Source: ZC4RG30 sp039917615
GTDB lineage: Bacteria > Pseudomonadota > Gammaproteobacteria > Steroidobacterales > Steroidobacteraceae
Direction: 5' to 3'
DNA: 64,000 nucleotides
NCBI GenBank assembly: GCA_039917615.1
Contig: JBDSJD010000005.1
Span: 1 to 64,000, forward strand
Shown here: piece after piece, positions 50,135-56,689 of the stretch
Layout of the letters: every line of letters begins with the position of its first letter
Position numbering within the stretch: the first letter of the stretch is position 1
Program-made: the position numbers and the translations under genes
The notes under the pieces: generated by a model
Told to the model about the DNA's origin: nothing
The model's database searches: none
The model's input: only the letters and a program-made list of their open reading frames with translations

Positions 50135-51057
50135 GCGGTGTTGGTCTCGACGGTGATGTGGCGCAGCTGCGGCAGGGTCGCCAGCTGCGAGCGGTATTGA
50201 TCAGGTGTGTCTACCCCCGGGCCGCGCAGCGTGACGATCAGCCCGAACTGACCTGGGCCGAGGCGCCACAGGTGCAGGTCAGTGATTTCTGCGTTGCCGG
50301 ACACAGTCTGCAGTCTGGCGCGCACTGCCTGTTCCAGGGCGCTGTCGTCCTGGGAATCCAGCAGGCTGCGGCCAGCGTTGCGGGCAAGTCCGAGCGACCA
50401 GTGTGCAATCACGGCCGCGCCGAGCAGACCGGCGCCGGCGTCCATCCAGATCCACCCCATGTAGCGTCCCGCCAGCAGTCCGATGATGGCGAGCACCGAG
50501 GTCAGCGCATCGGCCAGAACATGCAGGTAGGCGGCGCGCAGGTTGGTGTCGTGATGCGCCGCTTGCGTGTGGTCGCGATGATCGTCGTCATCGCCATCGG
50601 CATGGTCATGGCGCAACAGCGCCGCGCTGACGAGATTTACTATGAGACCCACGACGGCAATGGCGCCTGCCTGCAGGAAGTCGATGCGCTGCGGATGCAG
50701 CAGGCGCTGCAGGGATTCCGCACCGATCAGCAGCGCAACGATGGCCAGCGACACCGCGCTTGCGAAGCCGGCCAGTTCGCCGACCTTGCCGGTGCCGAAA
50801 GCAAAGCGCGGATCCTGCGCGTGGCGGCGGGCATAGCGGTAGGCAAGAGCGGCAATGCCCAGCGCCGCAGCGTGAGTCGCCATGTGCCAGCCATCTGCCA
50901 CCAGCGCCATGGAGCCGTAATACGCGCCGCCCAGAATCTCCGCGACCATCATCACCAAAGTCAGCGCCACCACCCACTGCGTGCGGCGAGCGTGGTGGTC
51001 GTGATGCTCGCCAAGCCAGGATTGCGGACAGCGGCGCGATGCGGGGATCTGTGACAT
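50131..51057 (-). CDS. cation diffusion facilitator (CzcD/DmeF-type) metal exporter
   Basis: This 308-residue CDF transporter has six helices. The first metal site is in VADGWHMATHAAALG and the second in HVLADALTSVLAI. Between helices 4 and 5 is an Asp/His-rich loop (RHDHADGDDDDHRDHTQAAHHD, in pieces) that binds Zn, Co or Ni. The N-terminus also carries HHDHHAR, as in DmeF. The start is ATG 51057. The 4-base overlap with ydbH places metal export and outer-membrane lipid transport in one operon. Confidence 0.92.
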   Translation of the reverse strand: MSQIPASRRCPQSWLGEHHDHHARRTQWVVALTLVMMVAEILGGAYYGSMALVADGWHMATHAAALGIAALAYRYARRHAQDPRFAFGTGKVGELAGFASAVSLAIVALLIGAESLQRLLHPQRIDFLQAGAIAVVGLIVNLVSAALLRHDHADGDDDDHRDHTQAAHHDTNLRAAYLHVLADALTSVLAIIGLLAGRYMGWIWMDAGAGLLGAAVIAHWSLGLARNAGRSLLDSQDDSALEQAVRARLQTVSGNAEITDLHLWRLGPGQFGLIVTLRGPGVDTPDQYRSQLATLPQLRHITVETNTA

Positions 51058-51147
51058 GACTCCCGTATTGTGCACCTGCTGGGCGCTGAAACAATTCCGC
51101 AACGTCACTGTCATCCGGCTGTCGCCCTCTGCGAACAGCATTGCGTC

Positions 51148-51705
51148 ATGGCCAGAAGCACGGCACCGGCGAGAGTTCTGGGCGCGATCGCCTGGCTGGA
51201 CCAGGCGGAGCTGCACGCCTGCCGGCGCTTCAATCGAGCCGTGCGCACCGCGGGGCTGCTGAAGGTATTCCAGATCGCAAGCCGCCTGGGCGATGGTCTG
51301 CTCTGGTATACCCTGATTGCGACGCTGGCGCTGTTCTTCGGCGCCGAGGGGCGACTGGTTGCCCTGCAATGCGCCGTGGCGGGTGTCAGTGGGCTGGCAA
51401 TCTACGCCCTGCTCAAGAACGTGCTGGTGCGCGAGCGGCCCTACATGACCCATGCCGCGATCGTCTGCGCCGGCAAACCGCTGGATCGCTTCAGCTTCCC
51501 TTCGGGTCACACGCTGCACGCGCTGAGCTTTACGGTGATCGTCTGCAGCAGCCTGCCGGTGCTGGCCGTGGTGCTGGTGCCGGCAGCCGTGCTCATCGCG
51601 CTGTCACGCGTGGTGCTGGGTCTGCACTATCCCTCGGATGTGCTGGCGGGCGGCGTGTTGGGCGCGTTGATCGGTACAGCGTCCATGGTGTGGATCGGAG
51701 CCTGA
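51148..51705 (+). CDS. PAP2-family phosphatase
   Basis: This 185-residue integral membrane phosphatase has the three catalytic motifs KNVLVRERP, PSGHT (SFPSGHTLHALS) and SRVVLGLHYPSD. It should dephosphorylate phosphatidic acid, undecaprenyl-PP or a related lipid phosphate. The start at MARSTAPARVLGA (51148) is preferred; an earlier ATG is possible. It is the first gene of a four-gene overlapping operon, followed by a glycosyltransferase that would use the released diacylglycerol or lipid carrier. Confidence 0.88.
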   Translation: MARSTAPARVLGAIAWLDQAELHACRRFNRAVRTAGLLKVFQIASRLGDGLLWYTLIATLALFFGAEGRLVALQCAVAGVSGLAIYALLKNVLVRERPYMTHAAIVCAGKPLDRFSFPSGHTLHALSFTVIVCSSLPVLAVVLVPAAVLIALSRVVLGLHYPSDVLAGGVLGALIGTASMVWIGA

Positions 51706-52874
51706 TCCTGCATCCGCTCATCGTCTCGGATGTCTACTTCCCGCGTGTGAACGGTGTATCGACGTCGATACGCAGCTTCCGACAGGATCTGCGGCGCCTG
51801 GGGGTGGAGTCCACGCTGGTGGCGCCGCAGTATCCACAAGCCACGGCGCCGGAAGCGGACGTGCTGCGCGTGCGGTCGCGTCCGGTGCCGTTCGATCCGG
51901 AAGACGGCATCATGGGCTGGCGGGCGCTGCGCCGCTGCCTGGCCGAAGTGCCGCAGGATCACTGTGACCTGGTGCATATCCAGACGCCGTTCCTCGCGCA
52001 TTACGCGGGCCTCAAGCTCGCCCGCGCCCGCTGCGTGCCGGTGGTGGCGACCTGCCATACCTATTTCGAAGACTACCTGCATCACTACATGCCGCTGCTG
52101 CCGGGATTTGCCGGTGCATGGCTCGCGCGCAGCGTCATGGCACGGCAGCTCAATGCTGTCGATGCCATCGTGTCGCCTTCTGAACAGGTGCGCCAGCGGT
52201 TGCTCGCGTACGGCGTGTCGCGCCCGATCCATGTGATTCCCACGGGGTTGACTGAAGACCGCTTCGTCGCCGGCACCGCGTCTCGATTTCGGGCGCAGTA
52301 CGGCATTGCGCCGACGCGGCCGTTGGTGCTCAACGTCGGGCGCGTGGCGCATGAAAAAAACCTGGGTTTCCTGTTGCGCATGTTCGCGCAGGTGCTGCGC
52401 ACCGAGCGCGAAGCATTGCTCGTGATTGCAGGCGAAGGCCCGGCCCGCGGCGCGCTGGAGCAGGAGGCGCAGCGGCTGGGCATTGCCACCAGCACGAAAT
52501 TCGTCGGCAACCTTGATCGCGAACACGGCCTCAACGACTGCTACGCCGCGGCGGATGCATTCGTGTTCGCATCACGCACCGAAACGCAGGGGCTGGTGCT
52601 GCTCGAGGCGATGGCGCAGTCGCGGCCGGTGGTGTCGACAGCCTGTTTGGGCACGCGGTCGGTGCTGACCGCTGGCAGTGGGGCCTTTGTAGTGAATGAA
52701 CAGGAAGCAGATTTCGCAACCGCGGTGGTTCACGTACTGAGGCATTGCGAACACGCCGGCAACATGGGTGAGAAAGGTCGCGCCTGGGCCGCGCAGTGGT
52801 CGTCGCGCATGCTGGCTGGGCGCATGGAACTGCTGTATCGCGGATTGCTGCCTGCATCGGTCGTACTCGCCTGA
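51690..52874 (+). CDS. GT4 glycosyltransferase
   Basis: This 394-residue GT-B enzyme has the N-terminal donor/acceptor segment SDVYFPRVNGVSTSIRSF and the acceptor region TCHTYFEDYLHHYMPLLPG. The C-terminal domain carries LVLNVGRVAHEKNLGFLL and the sugar-nucleotide motif ASRTETQGLVLLEAMAQ (EX7E-like). The N-terminus resembles lipid glycosyltransferases (SqdX, MgtA or diglucosyl-diacylglycerol types). The start is GTG 51690, overlapping the PAP2 gene by 16 bases. A lipid acceptor is inferred from this neighbour. Confidence 0.88.
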   Translation: MDRSLILHPLIVSDVYFPRVNGVSTSIRSFRQDLRRLGVESTLVAPQYPQATAPEADVLRVRSRPVPFDPEDGIMGWRALRRCLAEVPQDHCDLVHIQTPFLAHYAGLKLARARCVPVVATCHTYFEDYLHHYMPLLPGFAGAWLARSVMARQLNAVDAIVSPSEQVRQRLLAYGVSRPIHVIPTGLTEDRFVAGTASRFRAQYGIAPTRPLVLNVGRVAHEKNLGFLLRMFAQVLRTEREALLVIAGEGPARGALEQEAQRLGIATSTKFVGNLDREHGLNDCYAAADAFVFASRTETQGLVLLEAMAQSRPVVSTACLGTRSVLTAGSGAFVVNEQEADFATAVVHVLRHCEHAGNMGEKGRAWAAQWSSRMLAGRMELLYRGLLPASVVLA

Positions 52875-52926
52875 GCTACACTCGCGCTGCGGGTGCCCCA
52901 GTGGGGTTTGCGGGTGCGGAGATGGC

Positions 52927-54198
52927 ATGGCGGCGAAGCGCGCTTTGGTGGTGGACGATTCCAAATCGGCCCGTGCATTCCTTGCCCGGCTGTTGAAAGA
53001 GCAGCAGGTCGAAGTCGATGCCGCCGAATCCGCCGAGCAGGCGATCGAGTACCTGAACAGCCACAGCCCCGATGTGATCTTCATGGATCACCTGATGCCG
53101 GGCATGGATGGTTTTCAGGCGGTGCAGGCGATCAAGGGCAATCCGCGCACGGCGATGATTCCGATCCTCATGTACACCTCGCAGGAAGGTGAGCTGTACC
53201 TGGGTCAGGCGCGCGCGCTGGGCGCGGTGGGTGTGCTGCCCAAAAGCGTGTCTTCGACCGATGTGCGCATGGTATTGCAGCAGCTGCAGATGACGGATGC
53301 GCCGCCCGCCATGGCGTCGCGGGAAGAGCATGCCGCGGCGCTCGCCGAAGTTCCCACCATCGAACTGCCGACCGCGGACGCAGGTCCGACATTCGACGAG
53401 CTGTTCAAGGAGGAGGCGGCGGCACTACGCCGGCATCTCGCCGAGGCGCTCGATACCCACAGTCAGCAGGTGGTGCGTGAAGTGCGTCGGCTGATCCCCG
53501 AGGCGCAGCCCCTCCTGCCGGAGACGCCGCGGCACCGCCTTCTGCCATGGGCGGTGGCGCTGGCGGCGAGCTTCGCCGCGGCGGTGTTCGGCGCGCTGCT
53601 GTGGCAGGGCGGGCAGCAGCTTGGCGCAATGCGCGCTGAGCTGATGGACAGCCGCTCTACAGTGGCATTGCTGACGGCAAGGCTGGGTCCAGTGCCGCAG
53701 GCAGCGCTTCCAGCCGCGGCGGTGCGATCTGTGGATGCGCAGGAGCTGAAAGTGCCGTTCGGAGAAGCACCTTTGTCCGGTTCGCGCATGCAAGCATTGC
53801 GTGAGTTCGTGACACGCGCCGCGACGCTGGGACAGAAGGGCACGGTAGAAGTGCGGTATTACGCTGGCCGGTTCTGCCTGTCTGGTGGCGGGGCGGCGCC
53901 CTATTTGCTCGCCGATGCAGCTGTGCCTGCCAGTCAGTGCGATGTGGTTGCGGAGGGCACCGACCCGGTGCTGGGCAATGCGTCGCCGGAATCGGCAGCC
54001 TTCGCTGCTTCGCTCGCAGAATTGCGCAAGAAACATGCGGGATTGCTCACCATTGACGTGGCTGCGGCAAGTGGCGACGTGCCGGGCAGCTCCTACCCGC
54101 AGGCGGATGGCACATCGTCGCAGGTACCCACAGCTGGTGAATGGAATGCCGTCGCCGCCGGCAACAACCGCGTGGAGATCCGCTGGCAACCGACGTGA
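52927..54198 (+). CDS. membrane-tethered response-regulator receiver with periplasmic domain
   Basis: This 423-residue protein has an uncommon order. A complete CheY-like receiver occupies 1-122 (VVDDSKSARAF, phospho-acceptor Asp54 in IFMDHLMPGMDG, Lys106 in LPKSVSS). A helical linker (about 150-195), a single membrane helix (about 206-226, LLPWAVALAASFAAAVFGALL) and a periplasmic part (about 230-423) with VEVRYYAGRFCLSGGG and the end EWNAVAAGNNRVEIRWQPT follow. The periplasmic ending resembles OmpA-type peptidoglycan-binding folds, tentatively. It lies between the glycosyltransferase and hydrolase genes, and its stop overlaps the next start. Confidence 0.82.
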   Translation: MAAKRALVVDDSKSARAFLARLLKEQQVEVDAAESAEQAIEYLNSHSPDVIFMDHLMPGMDGFQAVQAIKGNPRTAMIPILMYTSQEGELYLGQARALGAVGVLPKSVSSTDVRMVLQQLQMTDAPPAMASREEHAAALAEVPTIELPTADAGPTFDELFKEEAAALRRHLAEALDTHSQQVVREVRRLIPEAQPLLPETPRHRLLPWAVALAASFAAAVFGALLWQGGQQLGAMRAELMDSRSTVALLTARLGPVPQAALPAAAVRSVDAQELKVPFGEAPLSGSRMQALREFVTRAATLGQKGTVEVRYYAGRFCLSGGGAAPYLLADAAVPASQCDVVAEGTDPVLGNASPESAAFAASLAELRKKHAGLLTIDVAAASGDVPGSSYPQADGTSSQVPTAGEWNAVAAGNNRVEIRWQPT

Positions 54199-55172
54199 CG
54201 CCATTCGAGCCGCGCTGGCCCTGGCGGCACCGCCATGTGCAATCGATTCTGCCGAGCATCCTGCCGCGATGGCGGTTGCGGCGGACGGCCGCGCCCTTCC
54301 TGAACGCCAGTCGCGAGCTGATTGTCGATTGCGGCGATGGCGTGCGACTGCAGGCCTTTCACGCGCGTCCGGCGAACTGCAACGGACGCGCCGTGATTCT
54401 GCTGCATGGCTGGGAGGGCAGCGCAGATTCCTACTACATGGTGTCGCTGGGCAGCAGCCTGTTTGCGGCCGGTGTGGAGGTGGTTCGGCTGAACCTGCGC
54501 GACCACGGCGATACACATCACTTGAACGAAGGCATTTTCCATTCGTGCCGGCTGGAAGAGGTGTGCGGCGCGGTGGCGCAGCTAGGCCGGCAGCTGGCTC
54601 TGACCGAGCCCTGGCTCGTAGGCTTCTCACTGGGCGGGAATTTCATGCTACGCGTTGCGGCCAGCGGCGACCCGCGCGTGGGCAAACTCGGCGGCGTAGT
54701 GGCCATCTCGCCGGTGCTGCATCCGGACAATGCCATGGTCGCGATGGAGCATGGCTGGCAGCTGTATCAGCGCTACTTCGTATACAAGTGGAGCCGCTCT
54801 TTGCGGCGCAAGCGTGCGCTGTGGGCGGATCTCATCGATGCCGGCATCTTCCGTCTGCGTGATCTGCGCGGCATGACGGCCGCGATGGTGGCGCGTCACA
54901 CGGCGTTTACCGGGATTGGCGCCTATCTGGATGGCTACGCAATTACCGGTGATCGTCTGGCCACGCTTGCGGCACCAGCGGTGATTCTGGCGTCGCGCGA
55001 TGATCCCATCATTCCCGCCGCGGACCTGGAACGGCTGGCACAGCATCCGTTGTTGCGGGTGGTGCTCACAGAGCGCGGCGGGCATATGGGGTTTCTGATC
55101 AGCCCGCGCGCGGGCTCGTGGGTCAATGAATTCGTCGCCAGTGAACTCGGGGTCACGAGTTTTTCTACGTAG
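54195..55172 (+). CDS. YheT-like alpha/beta hydrolase
   Basis: This 325-residue hydrolase of the YheT/Abhydrolase_1 group has oxyanion motif VILLHGWEGSADSYY, RLNLRDHGDTHHLNEG, nucleophile elbow GFSLGGNFMLR, Asp in ASRDDPIIP and His in ERGGHMGF, all present. YheT-type proteins are predicted esterases. The GTG at 54195 overlaps the receiver-gene stop. It is the last gene of the operon with PAP2, GT4 and the receiver protein, so an acyl or glycolipid ester substrate is plausible. Confidence 0.85.
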   Translation: MTPFEPRWPWRHRHVQSILPSILPRWRLRRTAAPFLNASRELIVDCGDGVRLQAFHARPANCNGRAVILLHGWEGSADSYYMVSLGSSLFAAGVEVVRLNLRDHGDTHHLNEGIFHSCRLEEVCGAVAQLGRQLALTEPWLVGFSLGGNFMLRVAASGDPRVGKLGGVVAISPVLHPDNAMVAMEHGWQLYQRYFVYKWSRSLRRKRALWADLIDAGIFRLRDLRGMTAAMVARHTAFTGIGAYLDGYAITGDRLATLAAPAVILASRDDPIIPAADLERLAQHPLLRVVLTERGGHMGFLISPRAGSWVNEFVASELGVTSFST

Positions 55173-55267
55173 GTTTGCGTGGGTTTTCAGGACTGGTGCA
55201 AGGGTGCGGGCAGTGATGAATTTCCACAGAAACAACGTAGAAATCCGTGCTGGAATTTCGGCACGGA

Positions 55268-55666
55268 CTATTCGGCGGAACGTTTTTCGTCGAATTGCAC
55301 GACGGGAGCGCCGCTGGTGACCTGCATCTCGCCCTCGATCACGGCGCCGCGCGCAATCGCCAGGGTGCGGGCGCTCACATTGCCCTTGATGACCGCGGCG
55401 GAGCCGACTTCCAGCTGGTCCGTGACTTCGATGCTGCCGGTAAGCGCGCCGGCGATGACTGCGGAGCGCGCCCGCACCTGACCTTCCCAGTGCGCGCCAC
55501 GAGCGATGGCTAGCGTGCCGCCAATGTCGCCGTCGCCGCGGACGTTGCCACTGAGGATCACGGCGCCGGGCGCAATGATGTCGCCCCGGAAGCTGACTCC
55601 GGTGCCGATGACGGTGGGTGGTCCGCCGCGGCGGTCAACCAGCCTGCGGTTAGGGGGGGTGCTCAC
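55268..55666 (-). CDS. bactofilin (polymer-forming cytoskeletal protein)
   Basis: This 132-residue bactofilin has a short charged N-terminus (about 1-18) followed by a right-handed beta-helix of short repeats (GVSFRGDIIAPGAVILSG, GTLAIARGAHWEGQV, SAVIAGALTGSIEV, RTLAIARGAVIEGEM), the DUF583 signature. It assembles into nucleotide-free filaments at the membrane and organises cell-wall or morphogenesis enzymes. The start is GTG 55666. It is transcribed alone; no peptidase partner (MurF-like or M23) is adjacent. Confidence 0.92.
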   Translation of the reverse strand: MSTPPNRRLVDRRGGPPTVIGTGVSFRGDIIAPGAVILSGNVRGDGDIGGTLAIARGAHWEGQVRARSAVIAGALTGSIEVTDQLEVGSAAVIKGNVSARTLAIARGAVIEGEMQVTSGAPVVQFDEKRSAE

Positions 55667-55723
55667 GGGTCCATCTTCGCAGCTGGCAGATGGCGTCTGC
55701 CGTGAAAAAGGCCCGGATTACGA

Positions 55724-55760
55724 TGCCAGCATCTGGCGCACGCTGCACCGGGCGGGTGCG
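55724..55760 (+). promoter_or_regulatory. tandem NtrC-type enhancer sites
   Basis: TGCACC-GGGCG-GGTGCG (55744-55760) matches the NtrC consensus TGCACC-N5-GGTGCA in 11 of 12 positions. A weaker copy, TGCCAG-CATCT-GGCGCA (55724-55740, 9 of 12), lies 20 bp upstream on the same helix face. They sit about 95-115 bp before the predicted sigma-54 start, the usual enhancer distance. Confidence 0.7.
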
Positions 55761-55821
55761 GGCTGGAGGCTTCCCGGGGCCGCCGGGGCAGGCTACAGAG
55801 GGTCAAGGCCGCATTCAAAGC

Positions 55822-55837
55822 TGGCACGGGCCTTGCT
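55822..55837 (+). promoter_or_regulatory. sigma-54 (RpoN) -24/-12 promoter
   Basis: TGGCACG-GGCC-TTGCT matches the RpoN consensus TGGCACG-N4-TTGCW completely, including the preceding R-N-R-Y context (AAAGC). The invariant GG and GC are at correct spacing. A transcript would start near 55848 on the plus strand. No open frame with a ribosome-binding site follows before the terminator at 55915. Confidence 0.8.
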
Positions 55838-55847
55838 TTATATACAT

Positions 55848-55950
55848 CGGGGCAGAGACAAGCTGTCCCATGCGAAGTGCCACTATCCCCCCCGTTGGTC
55901 TTCGCTCACCTCAAGCGCCGCAAAGGCTTGCCTCTGCGGCGCCTTTTTTT
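55848..55950 (+). ncRNA. predicted nitrogen-regulated small RNA
   Basis: The roughly 103-nt segment between the sigma-54 start and the terminator T run has three predicted hairpins. The first is GGGGCAG-AGACAAG-CTGTCCC (55849-55869). The second is GCGAAG...CTTCGC (55872-55905), whose loop holds CCCCCCC. The third is the terminator stem. The C7 loop is a likely seed for pairing with G-rich ribosome-binding sites. No credible ORF is present. The gene lies in the gap between bactofilin and a hypothetical gene, about 0.7 kb upstream of gltB. Existence and NtrC control are inferred from sequence. Confidence 0.65.
55915..55950 (+). terminator. Rho-independent terminator of the small RNA
   Basis: GCGCCGCA...TGCGGCGC (8-bp stem, with an inner AGGC/GCCT helix) followed by C and seven Ts. 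No protein gene on this strand ends here, so it belongs to the noncoding transcript. Confidence 0.88.
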
Positions 55951-55974
55951 GTCAGGCGCCGTGACGGCTCATCA

Positions 55975-56355
55975 TCACTCGCACAGGCTTTCGAGCATGC
56001 CCTGCGCTACCGGCGAAAGCCGCTTGCGGGCCAGTTCGCGTGCCTTCGGGGCATCCATGATGTGCTCCAGCGGGCCGGACACCATCAGGCCCCGCACATG
56101 CGGATGTTTGGCGGACAGGCGCGCCATCTTGTTCAGCACCGTGAAACCGCGGTTGATCTTCTGTCGGGGAGTGCGGTTGTGCTCGATGGAGCGGGCCAGA
56201 TACTGGCCAAACCGGCTGAAGAGGAAATAGTCGTCATCGCCCACCTGGAAACGGGCTTCGGCGAAGAAATCAGGGAAATTCTTTTCAAGATACTGAGTAA
56301 CACTCAGCAAGCGAGGTCCGGAATCGGAAGTAGCCAGCGCTTTAGTAGTCTTCAT
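55975..56355 (-). CDS. hypothetical protein
   Basis: This 126-residue cytosolic protein begins MKTTKALATSDSGPRLLSVT, with GGAGGT 11 bases upstream. It is mostly helical, with a Phe/Tyr-rich middle (YLEKNFPDFFAEARF, DDDYFLFSRFGQYLA) and a basic C-terminal part (LSAKHPHVRGLMVSG, ARELARKRLSPVAQ). No family is recognised. It is convergent with the predicted small RNA (25 bases apart) and divergent from gltB, so it may be affected by the nitrogen-responsive transcript. Confidence 0.7.
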   Translation of the reverse strand: MKTTKALATSDSGPRLLSVTQYLEKNFPDFFAEARFQVGDDDYFLFSRFGQYLARSIEHNRTPRQKINRGFTVLNKMARLSAKHPHVRGLMVSGPLEHIMDAPKARELARKRLSPVAQGMLESLCE

Positions 56356-56689
56356 TAAAGTTGCAACACCTCCAAAGGGTCCTGACAACCATTTCTGGGC
56401 GTCACGGGCGGCACCACACCCCGCAACGCGCGCGGACATTAAGGCCAATGGACTGCAGATGCAAGAGCTTGTATCACATCTGTATTTTGAGGAGCCGGTG
56501 CGCGTGGGTATGATGAGGAGCCAGGATCTCCCAAGAAGCGAGTTCACGCGCTTCCTCCGCCCGCCGGCGGTCCAAGGTTCCTGTGGTGTAACTTGTTGAT
56601 TTAAATGCTCTGTGACCGTGCGGCGCAGTGTCGGGAAAAGTCTGCCTGCGATGGCCGCAAGGCGCGAACTTGGAAGCTGAGGAAAGCCG
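56356..56689. other. upstream region of gltBD
   Basis: This is a 334-base gap between divergent genes. It should hold the gltBD promoter; I found no clear -35/-10 pair, sigma-54 site or NtrC site in it. A GAGGAAA ribosome-binding site lies 5 bases before the gltB ATG. Confidence 0.45.

Noticed and set aside
55690..56358. 222-codon plus-strand frame through the sRNA region
   Set aside because: It would read through a strong terminator and then antisense to the 55975-56355 gene; no ribosome-binding site and no motif.
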